Of a stretch of DNA of 64,000 nucleotides, positions 1 to 9,039 are shown in pieces. Under the pieces are notes generated by a model. The model saw nothing but the letters and a program-made list of their open reading frames with translations, had not been told where the DNA came from and made no database searches. A program made the position numbers and the translations under genes. Positions within the stretch are counted from its first letter, which is position 1, and the number at the start of each line of letters is the position of its first letter. The stretch lies in assembly GCF_022538185.1 (NCBI RefSeq), contig NZ_JAKYXC010000010.1, positions 124,001 through 188,000 of the forward strand, in the 5' to 3' direction. The stretch comes from Microbacterium sp. CFH 31415. GTDB taxonomy: Bacteria > Actinomycetota > Actinomycetes > Actinomycetales > Microbacteriaceae.

Positions 1-169
1 CGATCGTCGCGACGATGCTGAGCCCGATCGTCCACAGCATGATCGGCACCCAGTCGATCTCGGTGACCGGCCGCGACGCCGCCTGCTGCAGCACGATCAC
101 GGTGTAGACGGCCATGCCGATGACGCTGACGATCAGGCCGGCCCACACGTTGCGCTCTTCGTAGACCAT
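1..169 (-). CDS. Small membrane protein, 3' part outside window (partial)
   Basis: Only the first 56 residues lie in the window. The ATG at 169 follows a GGGGGAG stretch. The protein starts MVYEERNVWAGL and has two hydrophobic segments, at about residues 9-29 and 41-56, joined by a short polar loop, so it is probably a small integral membrane protein. It is transcribed leftward from the left half of a symmetrical divergent promoter shared with the DUF4386 gene, so both genes probably answer to one regulator. In related actinobacteria I recall similar proteins next to a small XRE-type regulator; that neighbour would lie outside the window and is not seen. Function unknown. Confidence 0.6.
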   Translation of the reverse strand, partial: MVYEERNVWAGLIVSVIGMAVYTVIVLQQAASRPVTEIDWVPIMLWTIGLSIVATI

Positions 170-186
170 GACTCCCCCGGGTGGGC

Positions 187-249
187 TGTAAAAGATTCTT
201 GACACACACCGTAAGGCCCACCTACGGTCACTGTCAAGAATCTTTTACA
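187..249. promoter_or_regulatory. Symmetrical interlocked divergent promoter/operator
   Basis: The 18-bp arm TGTAAAAGATTCTTGACA at 187-204 recurs as an exact inverted copy at 232-249. Each arm ends in a consensus TTGACA (199-204 on +, 237-232 on -). Each TTGACA is followed after 18 bp by TACGGT (223-228 on +, 213-208 on -). The result is two face-to-face promoters sharing the same 45 bp, with predicted starts near 235 (+) and 201 (-). Each arm is itself an imperfect palindrome (TGTnAAnnATnnTTnACA), as expected for a dimeric repressor. A regulator bound at either arm would cover one promoter's -35 and the other promoter's start. Confidence 0.7.
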
Positions 250-266
250 CAACCGGAGGACCAGAC

Positions 267-923
267 ATGAACGCTCTTCGCCGCACCGCCCGCTGGACCG
301 GCGGCGCCTACCTCGCCCTCGCCGTGCTCGGCGCGCTCGGCTTCCTGCTCGTGCGACCGCTCGCCGCCGAGAGCGCCGGCTTCGCGCGGCTCGGCGTCGC
401 GCTCGAGCTCGGCGTGGTGGTCGCGCAGTCGCTCGCCGCCGTCGGCTTCTTCGCCCTGTACCGCCGCGATCGCCCCACCGAGGCGTACGCGGTCGCGACG
501 TTCGGCATCGCCAACGCGATCGCGATCCTGGGCAGCGCCGCCCTGCTCACCGCGGCACTCGCGGCCCCGGCGGAGACCGGCAGTGACGCCGGCGGCGCCG
601 CGCCGCTGCGCAGCGTCGCGGATGCCTTCTGGACCACGGGCGCCGTCTTCTTCGGCCTGTGGCTCGTCCCGATGGGCACGTTCATCCTCGCCACGCGACT
701 CATGCCGCGACTTCTCGGCGTGCTCCTCATCGCCGGCGGCGCCTGCTACGTCACGAGCGCGGTGCTCGCTGCGGCGCTGCCCGAAGCCGGCGGCACCGCC
801 GACCTCCTCGGCATCCCGGCGACGGTCGGCGAACTGTGGATGGTCGGCTACCTGCTGACGGTGGGGATCCGGTCCGCTCCCTCGAGCCGGGCGCCTCGGA
901 GCGCCGCAGCCGTCGTCGGGTGA
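267..923 (+). CDS. DUF4386-family membrane protein
   Basis: A 218-residue protein with six predicted membrane helices (about 10-30, 43-65, 73-98, 117-141, 146-168 and 180-200). The N-terminal RRTARWTGGAYLALA, the central GLWLVPMGTFILATRLMPRLLGVLL and the C-terminal GELWMVGYLL pattern are typical of DUF4386 proteins, whose biochemical role is unknown. The ATG follows GGAGGA at 254-259 with good spacing. It is divergent from the small membrane protein at 1-169 and shares the mirror-image promoter. A role in membrane stress or transport is possible but not shown by the sequence. Confidence 0.75.
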   Translation: MNALRRTARWTGGAYLALAVLGALGFLLVRPLAAESAGFARLGVALELGVVVAQSLAAVGFFALYRRDRPTEAYAVATFGIANAIAILGSAALLTAALAAPAETGSDAGGAAPLRSVADAFWTTGAVFFGLWLVPMGTFILATRLMPRLLGVLLIAGGACYVTSAVLAAALPEAGGTADLLGIPATVGELWMVGYLLTVGIRSAPSSRAPRSAAAVVG

Positions 924-1039
924 CGCGATTCGGCACCGAGCGTCATTCGGTTTAGGATGCTTCGACCCGTCACCGCCGACGGACACAACACCACCGAGCT
1001 GTCGTGGCCGACGGATCGGTGCACCACCCGGAGTTCCTC

Positions 1040-1885
1040 ATGCGCAAGCGCTGGATCGCGCTCATCGTCGTCGCGTCCGTTCTCGTCGTCCTCTTGGCCG
1101 GCCTGTACTGGGCGGGACGCAGTCTCTTCCACATGCCCACCGCGAAAGGCGTCGACTCGGTGGTCGGCGAACTCCGCGGGGAGCGCGTGCTCGGCGTCTT
1201 CGCCCACCCCGACGACGAGCAGACCGTCAACGGCCTGTTCTGGCGCGCGAAGCAGCACGACGGCGCATACACCGCGATGATCACGGCGACGGCCGGGGAG
1301 GCCGGCCACCAGGTCCCGGTCGTCGCACGTCAGGAAGATCTCGGCGTCGTCCGAACCGCCGAGGCGCTCAAGAACAGCTTCAACCTCGGCGTCGACGAGC
1401 ACGAGGTGTGGGACTACCCCGACGGCGGTGTTCCCGAGGTCGACGAGGAGGAGCTCGTCGGGCGACTCGTCGAAGCCATGAAGCGCATCGAGCCCGACGT
1501 CGTCGTGGGCTTCTGGCCGGCCAGCGGTGCCACCGGTCATAAGGACCACATGGAGATGGGCCGCGTGACCGAGCTGGCGATCGCGCAGCTGAAAGAGGAG
1601 GGCGGTGCCTACGACGGCCCGGACCACCTCGTCTACACGATCAGCCCGACCACGGCCCTGTCGATGTTCGGCGGCGAGCAGGGTGCACTCGTGGTCGAGA
1701 ACCAGCCCGACCCCGAGTACGCGATGTCTGCCGAGACCGGGAAGAAGCACGAGGGCTGGGCCATCCACGCGTCGCAGGCGAACTACCTGCAGTCGGCGTA
1801 CTACCTGCCCGCCTGGCTGGTGTACCTGCTCTGGGACGAGGAGTTCTACCACGTGCGCGACCTCGCGACAGATCCGATCGAGTAG
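1040..1885 (+). CDS. Membrane-anchored PIG-L (LmbE-like) deacetylase
   Basis: About 281 residues. An N-terminal signal anchor (about residues 5-26) precedes a PIG-L domain with the zinc-binding HPDDE motif (residues 56-60) and a second histidine motif GHKDH (166-170). The family removes acetyl groups from N-acetylglucosaminyl compounds such as mycothiol or bacillithiol precursors. The membrane anchor and divergent C-terminal half suggest an extracytoplasmic sugar substrate rather than MshB itself (inference). I chose the ATG at 1040 because GGAG lies 7 nt upstream and it starts just before the anchor; an in-frame GTG at 1004 is the alternative. It converges on putA with only 30 bp between the stop codons. 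Confidence 0.8.
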   Translation: MRKRWIALIVVASVLVVLLAGLYWAGRSLFHMPTAKGVDSVVGELRGERVLGVFAHPDDEQTVNGLFWRAKQHDGAYTAMITATAGEAGHQVPVVARQEDLGVVRTAEALKNSFNLGVDEHEVWDYPDGGVPEVDEEELVGRLVEAMKRIEPDVVVGFWPASGATGHKDHMEMGRVTELAIAQLKEEGGAYDGPDHLVYTISPTTALSMFGGEQGALVVENQPDPEYAMSAETGKKHEGWAIHASQANYLQSAYYLPAWLVYLLWDEEFYHVRDLATDPIE

Positions 1886-1915
1886 AGCGGATGCCGCGCC
1901 CAGCGTCCGCCCGGA

Positions 1916-4900
1916 TCAGATCACGTCCTCCGACCACGGGTCGGGGTTGCCGAACCGGTGCGCGGTGATCGTGATCGACTGCTCGTGCAGGAACGGCAGC
2001 AGCTCGAGTCGCCCGGCCGTGGTGACCTCGTTGTCGTAGACCGCGAGGTCGGGGTCGCCTCCGACCGCGACGGCGAGCGCGCGGTGCAGCGCGCCGACCG
2101 AGTCACGGGGTCCGACGAGCCGCACCCGCGGCGGACGGGCAGCGGATGCCTCGCCCGCGACCGCCGCCGTCAGATCCGGAGTCGGGGCGGCCATGCGCTG
2201 CAGCCACTGCTCGTCCGTCTCGACGAACACGGCGACGTCCAGGTCGCTGAGCGCGCGGCGCACGGCGCCGGGAAGGCCGACGGGAGCGCTGAGCGTGAGC
2301 GCCGACCCCGCCCGGATGCCCGCGACGGCGACGCGCAGCACCGACTGCCACGATGCGTCCGCCGTGGCGCGCACCGCGACCTCGGAGATCGGGCGGTAGC
2401 GGAACAGATTGCGCTCGATACCGAGGGCCGAGACGTCCTTCACCCGGCCGAACTCGCGATCCCACACGATCGCGTCCGACAGCGCTGCGCGTCGCAGCCA
2501 CTCGAACGCGTCGTAGTCGAGTGAGGGCTGGGCCGCCTCGATCACCGACGTGATACGCGAGTCGAGGCCGCGCAGGTGCAGCGTCGTCGACGAGGCACCG
2601 CCCGACGTGGCTCGCCACGAGCCGAGCCCGATGAGGTAGTTCGGACCGCCCGCTTTCGTGCCGGCTCCGACCGATGAGCGCTTCCAGCCGCCGAAGGGCT
2701 GGCGCTGGACGATCGCGCCGGTGATGCCCCGGTTGACGTACAGGTTGCCGGCCTCGACGCGGTCGAGCCACAGTGCGAGGTCGTCGGGGTTCTGCGTGTA
2801 CAGCCCCGCGGTGAGGCCGTAGGCGACGGCGTTCTGCAGGTCGACCGCGTGGGCGAGCGAACTGGCGTGCATCACGCCGAGGACCGGACCGAAGAACTCC
2901 TCGTGATGGAAGCGCGAGCCCGGCATCACGCCGGTGCGGATGCCTGGCGTCCACATGCGGCCCGCGAAATCGGGTCCGGCGTCGACCGGTCTCGGCTCGA
3001 CGAGCCACTGCTCACCCTCGTCGAGGGTCGTGAGCGCCCACTCGAGCTTGCCGCGTGGCGGCTCTACCACGGGTCCGACCTCCGACAGCGGGTCGGTGGG
3101 CGATCCGACGCGCAGCGACTGCGCCGCGTCGACGAGCTGGCGGGCGAACCGCTTCGAGTGCCCGACCGGGCCGACGAGGATCGCGAGCGACGCCGCCGAG
3201 CACTTCTGACCGGCATGGCCGAAGGCGCTCTTGACGAGATCGGATGCCGCGAGGTCGAGGTCGGCCGACGGCATCACGATCATCGCGTTCTTGCCACTGG
3301 TCTCGGCGAGCAGCGGCAGGTCGGGACGCCACGAGCGGAACAGGGCGGCTGTCTCGAAGGAGCCGGTGAGGATCACCCGGTCCACCGCGGGGTGCGAGAC
3401 GAGCGCCTGCCCGAGCCCGCCCTCGTCGATGTCGACGATGGCCAGCACATCGCGCGGCACACCGGCCTCCCACAGCGCTTGGGCCACTACGGCCGCGCAC
3501 CGGCGCGCCTGCGGCGCGGGCTTGAACACGACGCCCGATCCCGCGGCGAGGGCCGCGAGCACGCCGCCTGCGGGGATCGCGACAGGGAAGTTCCACGGTG
3601 GGGTGACGACGGTGAGCTTCGCGGGCTCGAACACCGCGCCGCTGACCCGGTCGAGCTCGCGGGCGGTGGCGGCGTAGTAGTTCGCGAAGTCGACGGCCTC
3701 GCTGACCTCGACGTCGGCCTCGGCGAAGATCTTGCCGGTCTCGGACGCGGCGACCTCGATGAGCTCGCCCCGTCGGTCCTCGAGCGCGCGACCGGCGGCG
3801 GCGAGCACCGCGGAGCGCTCTGCTGCGGGCATCGCGCCCCATCGGGTCGCAGCATCCGTCACCGTCTTCACGACGGCTTCCAGAGCGTCGGCGTCGTCGA
3901 TGCGGGCAGCGGCGATCGTCTCGTCGCCGGCGCGCGAGGTGTGGATGCGGCGCAGGATGCCTCGGGCCCACACACGGTTGGCGGGCAGCGCCGGGTCGGT
4001 GTCGGGGGCGTTGCGGAAGCCGGGGGCACCCGGCGCGCGGTCGCTGCCCTCACGGGGCGCGAAGACGGCGGTCTCGACGAACGCCTCACCGGCGAACAGC
4101 TGCTCCTCGACGGACGGCGCGACGGGCGCAGTCTCGGCTGGATCGCCCACCGCAGAGCGCGCGATGCCGATCACGGCCTCGGTCAGACCGCCGCCCTCGC
4201 CGGCCGCTCCGCTACCCAGCAGCGAAGCGCGGGTCACGGGGTCCTCGGCGGGCTCGGTGGTGCGGTCCTGCGTGCGATTCGGACCGATGCGCAGGGCAGG
4301 GTCAGCGGCGCGCTCGAGCGAAGAGAGGAAGCGGTCACGCTCCCGCTCGAACATCGCGGGCACGTCGGCGAGCTCGAAGGCGGCGGAGAGGAAGTTGTCG
4401 CTCGACGCGTTCTCCTCGAGCCGGCGCACCAGGTAGCTGATGGCGACGTCGAACTCATCAGGGCGCACGACCGGCACGTAGAGCAGCACGTGGCCGACTT
4501 CGCGGGCCACGGCGGCGACCTGCCCCTGGGCCATGCCGAGGAGCATCTCGAACTCGATCTGATCGCGCACGCCGGTCTCGCCCGCGAGCAGCCAGGCATA
4601 GGCGATGTCGAAGAGGTTGTGTCCGGCGACCCCGACCCGAACTGCGGCGGCGTTGTCGGGTCGCAGCGCGAAGTCGAGGCAGCGCACGTAGTTGGCGTCG
4701 GAGTCGACCTTGGCGTCGTAGGTGGCGAGCGACCAGCCGTGCATCACGGCATCCACCCGCTCCATCGCGAGATTGGCGCCCTTGACGAGCCGCACCTTGA
4801 TGCGCGCGCCCCCGGCCGCCACGCGCTGCTGCGCCCACGCGGTGAGCTGCTGCAGCGCCGGCAGGGCGTCGGGCAGGTACGCCTGCAGCACGATCCCGGC

Positions 4901-5665
4901 CTCGAGATCCCGCAGCCGCGGGTCCTCGAGGATCTTCGTGAAGACCGCGATCGTCAGGTCGAGGTCGCGGTACTCCTCCATGTCGAGGTTGATGAAGGTG
5001 CCGTCGGACGCCGCCGTCAGATAGAGCGGCAGCAGGCGATCGACCACCTTGGCGACGACCTCGTCGAACGCCCACATCGAGATGTGGCTGGCGATCGCCG
5101 AGACCTTCACCGACACGTAGTCGACATCGTCGCGGCGGATGAGCTCGTGGATGCCCTCCAGGCGGCGCAGCGCCTCCTGCTCGCCGAGCACCGCCTCACC
5201 GAGCAGGTTGAGGTTCAGACGGGCGCCGGACTCGCGGATGCCCGCGATGGCGGGGCCGAGCTTCTCGGGCCGCGCGTCCACCACGAGATGTCCGACCATC
5301 TCGCGCAGCACGCGTCGCGCGATCGGCACCACGGGCGACGGCAGTACCGGAGCGACCGCACCGCCCACACGCACCGCGCCCCGGAGGTACCAGGGCAGGA
5401 AACCGGGGACGAGCGGAGCCACACGACTGAGATTGGATGCCGCAGCCGTCAGGCTCTCGGGCCGCATGACGCCGTCGACGAAGCCGATTGTGAACGGCAG
5501 CCCGTTGGGGTCTTTCAGGACGCCGGCGAGTCGCTCGGCGGCGGGGTCCACATCGACCTCGGCGCTCTCGGTGATCCACCGCTGCGCCAGCGCCACGGCA
5601 CGCTCGGCGAGGTCGTCGCCGGGAGCCGTAAGGTCGGTGTCCCCCTGATTAGGGTCGGTCACCAT
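1916..5665 (-). CDS. putA: Bifunctional proline dehydrogenase / glutamate-semialdehyde dehydrogenase
   Basis: 1,249 residues. The N-terminal half is an FAD-dependent PRODH barrel: RLVKGA lies in the middle of the barrel and YLVRRLEENASSDNF near its end, as in other PutA proteins. A linker leads to an NAD-dependent aldehyde dehydrogenase domain with ETSGKN (Glu788) and GQKCSAAS (catalytic Cys822). Together they oxidise proline to glutamate, channelling pyrroline-5-carboxylate between the sites. About 200 further residues follow the ALDH domain and resemble the C-terminal domain of long PutAs. There is no N-terminal DNA-binding domain, so it should not autoregulate like E. coli PutA. The ATG start fits the usual N-terminus. 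Confidence 0.93.
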   Translation of the reverse strand: MVTDPNQGDTDLTAPGDDLAERAVALAQRWITESAEVDVDPAAERLAGVLKDPNGLPFTIGFVDGVMRPESLTAAASNLSRVAPLVPGFLPWYLRGAVRVGGAVAPVLPSPVVPIARRVLREMVGHLVVDARPEKLGPAIAGIRESGARLNLNLLGEAVLGEQEALRRLEGIHELIRRDDVDYVSVKVSAIASHISMWAFDEVVAKVVDRLLPLYLTAASDGTFINLDMEEYRDLDLTIAVFTKILEDPRLRDLEAGIVLQAYLPDALPALQQLTAWAQQRVAAGGARIKVRLVKGANLAMERVDAVMHGWSLATYDAKVDSDANYVRCLDFALRPDNAAAVRVGVAGHNLFDIAYAWLLAGETGVRDQIEFEMLLGMAQGQVAAVAREVGHVLLYVPVVRPDEFDVAISYLVRRLEENASSDNFLSAAFELADVPAMFERERDRFLSSLERAADPALRIGPNRTQDRTTEPAEDPVTRASLLGSGAAGEGGGLTEAVIGIARSAVGDPAETAPVAPSVEEQLFAGEAFVETAVFAPREGSDRAPGAPGFRNAPDTDPALPANRVWARGILRRIHTSRAGDETIAAARIDDADALEAVVKTVTDAATRWGAMPAAERSAVLAAAGRALEDRRGELIEVAASETGKIFAEADVEVSEAVDFANYYAATARELDRVSGAVFEPAKLTVVTPPWNFPVAIPAGGVLAALAAGSGVVFKPAPQARRCAAVVAQALWEAGVPRDVLAIVDIDEGGLGQALVSHPAVDRVILTGSFETAALFRSWRPDLPLLAETSGKNAMIVMPSADLDLAASDLVKSAFGHAGQKCSAASLAILVGPVGHSKRFARQLVDAAQSLRVGSPTDPLSEVGPVVEPPRGKLEWALTTLDEGEQWLVEPRPVDAGPDFAGRMWTPGIRTGVMPGSRFHHEEFFGPVLGVMHASSLAHAVDLQNAVAYGLTAGLYTQNPDDLALWLDRVEAGNLYVNRGITGAIVQRQPFGGWKRSSVGAGTKAGGPNYLIGLGSWRATSGGASSTTLHLRGLDSRITSVIEAAQPSLDYDAFEWLRRAALSDAIVWDREFGRVKDVSALGIERNLFRYRPISEVAVRATADASWQSVLRVAVAGIRAGSALTLSAPVGLPGAVRRALSDLDVAVFVETDEQWLQRMAAPTPDLTAAVAGEASAARPPRVRLVGPRDSVGALHRALAVAVGGDPDLAVYDNEVTTAGRLELLPFLHEQSITITAHRFGNPDPWSEDVI

Positions 5666-5746
5666 GCCGTCAAGCCTAGGGCCGCCCGCCCGGCGTTCTC
5701 ACCCTGCCTGTGCACGGATGTCTCGCCGGGCAGACGACCCCGGTCC

Positions 5747-6478
5747 TCAGGCGCGATCCCGGCGTGTGGTCGGCGGCACCGTGTCGTCGGCGGTGGCCGT
5801 GTGCTCGTCGGCGACGACCGAGCGCTCATCGGTCGTCGTCGCCGGCGGACGCGTGATCGCCGCGCCGTCAGCGGCCGCCGAGTCGTGCGCCGAGGCATCC
5901 CGACCCGTCACTCCATCAGGTGCCGGAGGCACGCCGTCAGAGGCCGTCGTGGTGTCGGGGCGCACCGTCGTCGCGTTCGACGCGACGGCATCCCGGTCGT
6001 CGTGCGCGGCGGCGCGCTCGTCACGGTCGTCCCGGCCATCCCGGTCGCGGTCGACGTGGGCGTCGCGGGGCCGGCCGCCGGCTTCGGCATCGGTGGAGAC
6101 ATAGGGGTCGACATCATCGGCCTTGCGCAGGGCCTCCTCCTGCTCGGCGCGACGCTGGGCGGCCTCGGCGTCGTGCTCGCTCACACTGTCGGCGAGACGG
6201 TTGGCGTCGACCTCGGCCTGCGCCGCCTGCGCCTTGGCCTGCTGTGCCGCAGCCGCCGCAGACGCGGCATCCGCTCGGGTCTGCGCGGCTCGCGCCTCGC
6301 TCTCGCGAGCGGCGAGCTCGGTCTGGCGGGCCTGCTCGCGAAGCCTCTCGGCCTTCTCGTGCTCCGCCTGGCGCTTCTTCTCGGCGCGGCCCCGCGCGGT
6401 GAGCGCGAGGGTCACCACCACGATGATCGCGACGACGATGACCGCCACGATGATCCAGATGAGGGTTGCGGTGTCCAT
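5747..6478 (-). CDS. Membrane-anchored coiled-coil protein of unknown function
   Basis: 243 residues from the ATG at 6478, which is preceded by GGGAGGA at good spacing; the frame is open further upstream but without a better start. Residues 6-28 form a single very hydrophobic helix rich in Val and Ile. An Ala/Glu/Arg/Gln-rich stretch follows at about 30-120 with heptad character (predicted coiled coil), then a disordered acidic tail dominated by Asp, Arg, Thr and Pro. No enzymatic domain is recognisable. The layout suits a membrane-tethered scaffold or surface-spacing protein. A GC-rich stem-loop (6497-6519) sits immediately upstream of its ribosome binding site. Confidence 0.7.
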   Translation of the reverse strand: MDTATLIWIIVAVIVVAIIVVVTLALTARGRAEKKRQAEHEKAERLREQARQTELAARESEARAAQTRADAASAAAAAQQAKAQAAQAEVDANRLADSVSEHDAEAAQRRAEQEEALRKADDVDPYVSTDAEAGGRPRDAHVDRDRDGRDDRDERAAAHDDRDAVASNATTVRPDTTTASDGVPPAPDGVTGRDASAHDSAAADGAAITRPPATTTDERSVVADEHTATADDTVPPTTRRDRA

Positions 6479-6496
6479 GGCTCGTTCATCCTCCCT

Positions 6497-6519
6497 GCGC
6501 GGGCGGGGGGCGCCCGCGC
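6497..6519 (-). promoter_or_regulatory. GC-rich stem-loop in the leader of the coiled-coil protein gene
   Basis: GCGCGGGCG (6497-6505) pairs perfectly with CGCCCGCGC (6511-6519) around a five-base loop. On the minus strand the hairpin ends only a few bases before the GGGAGGA ribosome binding site of the gene starting at 6478. It could limit access to that site or protect the transcript. It has no T-run, so it is a poor terminator. The remaining 6520-6743 interval shows no gene. Confidence 0.4.
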
Positions 6520-6743
6520 CTGACTGCACGCAACCGGAACCTCCGGCCGCTCGCAACGCCCTTGCGCGGCGCCCCACCGTCCGGTACGCCGCGCCTGATC
6601 CCGATTGCGCATGCGATGGCCGGTGAGCGCATGGATCCCACGCTTCACACAGTCCACGGCGCGCGATCCCCCGTCCCGACGTAGGCTTGACCTCCCTCGG
6701 CCAGGCATACCGACCGTTCGGGGATGATGGCTGAGGAGGCGCG

Positions 6744-8693
6744 TTGACCGAGATCACGGTTCTGCAGTACGACGACGCTCGCGAGAGGGACGAAGCTGAA
6801 GCCCGCCGCCTGCAGGAGTGCGCCGCCGAGCCCATCCGGATCATCGGCCGCATCCAGTCCCACGGCATCCTGCTGGCCGTCGATGAGCAGACCACCACGA
6901 TCGTGGCCGCGAGCGACAATGCCGCGCCGTGGCTCGGCCGCCGCGTTTACGAGCTCGGGAGCGAGACGCTGAGCTGGGCGGCCTCGCACGCCGCCGCCAT
7001 CGACCCCGTGCGCGCCGAGATCGACGGCGTCACGTACGACGTGATCGTGCATCGCGGCGGATCACCGCTGCTCATCGATCTGGAGCGGGTGCACGCCGAT
7101 CTGGAATACGTGCGCACCGGTGTGGTAGGCGCGATCCAGGGCCTCGCGGCGATCACCGATCCCGACGAGCTGCGCACGCGAGCCGCAGCCGAGATCAAGC
7201 GGATCACCGGGTTCGACCGGGTGATGTGCTACGAGTTCCACCCCGACGGCCACGGCCAGGTCGTGGCCGACGAGCGCGAGCCCGACATGGAGCCGTACCT
7301 AGGGCTGCACTTCCCCGCCTCCGACATTCCGTCGCAGGCCCGGGCGCTCTACCTCGAGAAGCGCTCCCGGGTGATCGTCGACACCGAAGACTCCGGCCTG
7401 GCCATCTCGACTCTGCTGCTCGAACGGGAGCCGCTCGACATCGGCGCCACCGAGCTGCGGGCGGCCTCGCCCCACCACCTGCAGTTCATGCGCAATATGG
7501 GCCAGGCCTCGACGCTGTCCCTCGCGCTCGTCGCTGACGACAGGCTCGTCGGGATGTTCACCTGCGCCCACCGCTCCCCGCGCAATGTTCCCGTGCTGCT
7601 GCGCCGCGCGCTCGAGGTGCTCGCGAGCCAGGTCACGATGCAGCTCACCGCCGCCCACCAGATCCGAGAACTGCGCCGACGCCTCGAAGCACGCGAGCGC
7701 CGGGTCGCGATCGTCGCACCGCTCTACGGGCGGGGCGACGCCGCGGCCGTGCTGCTCGGCGGCGCGCACACGGTTCTCGACGTCGTGCCCGCCGACGGGG
7801 TGATCCTGCGGCTCGGCGGTGCGGTGCACGGTCTCGGCACTGTGCCCCCGCACGAAACCGTCCTCGAGATCGTCGACGAGCTGGCCGCCGAGCGGCCGCG
7901 GTGGGAGGCACTCCCCCTCGAGCGCCCCGAGCTCGCGGTCGAGATGCCCGGTGTCGCGGGGCTGCTCGACGTGCCGATCGGAACCGAGGGCGACCGTCTG
8001 GTCTTCCTCCGCAGCGAGGTGGCACGCACGGTGGACTGGCTGGGCGACCAGCGCGCCGACAACCGCGAGGATGCGCTCTCCCCCCGCCGGTCGTTCTCGG
8101 CCTGGCGCGAGAGCGTGACCGGTCGCAGCCTGCCCTGGGGCGAGCACGCCCAGGACGCACGCGAGCTCGGCGATGAGATCCAGGCGGCGCTCACCGCCCG
8201 CGCACAGGCCGAGCTCGCGGAACTCGCCCTGCGGGATGCGCTGACCGGGCTTCACAACCGCCGGTTCCTCGACGATCGGCTGGAGGCCCTGGTCACGGGC
8301 GCCGCTCGCCTCGCACTGATCTTCCTCGACCTCGACGGATTCAAGGTCGTGAACGACACCCGCGGCCACGAGGTCGGGGACGCCGTGCTCGCCGCCATCG
8401 GCGGTCGCCTCTCAGGAGTCGCACGGGCCTCCGACGTGGTGGTGCGTCTCGGCGGCGACGAATTCGTGATCGTGTGCGTCGGCGCGGACGAGAAGGATGC
8501 GCACCATGTGGCGCAGCGCGCGATCCGGGCCATCGGGCGGCCGGTCGCGGTCGCCGACGCGGTGTTCCGTCTCTCGGTCAGCGCCGGCGTCGTGGCCGCG
8601 GCGCCCGGGATGACGGCATCGGAGCTTCTCGACGCGGCGGACGCGGCGATGTACCGCTCGAAGCGCGAGGGCGGTGGCCGCGTCTCAGCGTGA
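6744..8693 (+). CDS. Bacteriophytochrome-type photoreceptor with diguanylate cyclase output
   Basis: 649 residues from a TTG start with GAGGAGG 5 nt upstream. Order: PAS with a chromophore-type Cys26 before EPIRIIGRIQSHG (the biliverdin-binding cysteine position of bacteriophytochromes); GAF (about 130-290) with PASDIP at 191-196 and the conserved His of SPHHLQFMRNMG; PHY (about 310-475) with SFSAWRESVTGRSLPW; and C-terminal GGDEF (about 500-649). The active site is GGDEF at 570-574, and an RxxD inhibitory site (RASD, 561-564) lies exactly five residues upstream. It should make c-di-GMP in response to red/far-red light. No heme oxygenase gene is adjacent, so biliverdin would have to come from elsewhere. 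Confidence 0.88.
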   Translation: MTEITVLQYDDARERDEAEARRLQECAAEPIRIIGRIQSHGILLAVDEQTTTIVAASDNAAPWLGRRVYELGSETLSWAASHAAAIDPVRAEIDGVTYDVIVHRGGSPLLIDLERVHADLEYVRTGVVGAIQGLAAITDPDELRTRAAAEIKRITGFDRVMCYEFHPDGHGQVVADEREPDMEPYLGLHFPASDIPSQARALYLEKRSRVIVDTEDSGLAISTLLLEREPLDIGATELRAASPHHLQFMRNMGQASTLSLALVADDRLVGMFTCAHRSPRNVPVLLRRALEVLASQVTMQLTAAHQIRELRRRLEARERRVAIVAPLYGRGDAAAVLLGGAHTVLDVVPADGVILRLGGAVHGLGTVPPHETVLEIVDELAAERPRWEALPLERPELAVEMPGVAGLLDVPIGTEGDRLVFLRSEVARTVDWLGDQRADNREDALSPRRSFSAWRESVTGRSLPWGEHAQDARELGDEIQAALTARAQAELAELALRDALTGLHNRRFLDDRLEALVTGAARLALIFLDLDGFKVVNDTRGHEVGDAVLAAIGGRLSGVARASDVVVRLGGDEFVIVCVGADEKDAHHVAQRAIRAIGRPVAVADAVFRLSVSAGVVAAAPGMTASELLDAADAAMYRSKREGGGRVSA

Positions 8694-8990
8694 TGCGGCC
8701 GGGTCCGGCTCGGGGACGATGCGCAGGCCGCCCGAGGAGTTCGCGGTATCGACGAGATCCTGCAGCCAGAGGCGGTTGATCTCGGGCATGGGCGCGTCGT
8801 ACTCGAAGCGCAGCGCTGTGACCGGCGAGATCCAGACCGCCTGACGCAGCTGGGTCTTCTCGTCGGTGATGGCGAACGCGAAGCTCTCCTGACGACGCAG
8901 CTTGGCCATCATCACGAGTTCGATGTGGGCGAGCGTGCGGTCGTCGAGAGCGAAGCCGGTGGCCGGCGAACCGTAGTGAAGTGTGCCCAC
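8685..8990 (-). CDS. Small Microbacteriaceae-type protein (paralogue of 10227-10541)
   Basis: 101 residues from a GTG at 8990 (VGTLHYGSPATGFALDDRTLAHIEL...). It is clearly related along its length to the 104-residue protein at 10227-10541: both share G-T-L-x-Y, DDR-LAH, AKLRR-E-F-F, W-SP, FEY, ANS-GL and VPEPD. I recall this family as widespread in Microbacteriaceae and often mislabelled ATP-dependent DNA ligase (DUF7882); no ligase motif is visible. TAGGAT lies 7 nt before the GTG, so the mRNA may be leaderless, although the same bases could act as a weak ribosome binding site. It overlaps the phytochrome stop by 9 bp tail to tail. Confidence 0.7.
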   Translation of the reverse strand: MGTLHYGSPATGFALDDRTLAHIELVMMAKLRRQESFAFAITDEKTQLRQAVWISPVTALRFEYDAPMPEINRLWLQDLVDTANSSGGLRIVPEPDPAASR

Positions 8991-9039
8991 GAGTTCAATC
9001 CTAATCTCGACAGCCCGCGCGACGGGTACGCTGGGGCCC

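Noticed and set aside
848..1852. A 334-codon minus-strand frame opposite the PIG-L gene
   Set aside because: Mirror frame of the HPDDE-containing deacetylase, with no recognisable domain.
2849..6523. A 1,224-codon plus-strand open frame
   Set aside because: It lies antisense to putA and the coiled-coil gene, gives a His/Arg/Gly-rich sequence without any domain, and is the usual GC-driven mirror frame.
5747..6919. Longer 390-residue version of the coiled-coil protein
   Set aside because: The extra N-terminus overlaps the phytochrome gene on the other strand and has no ribosome binding site; ATG 6478 has a strong one.
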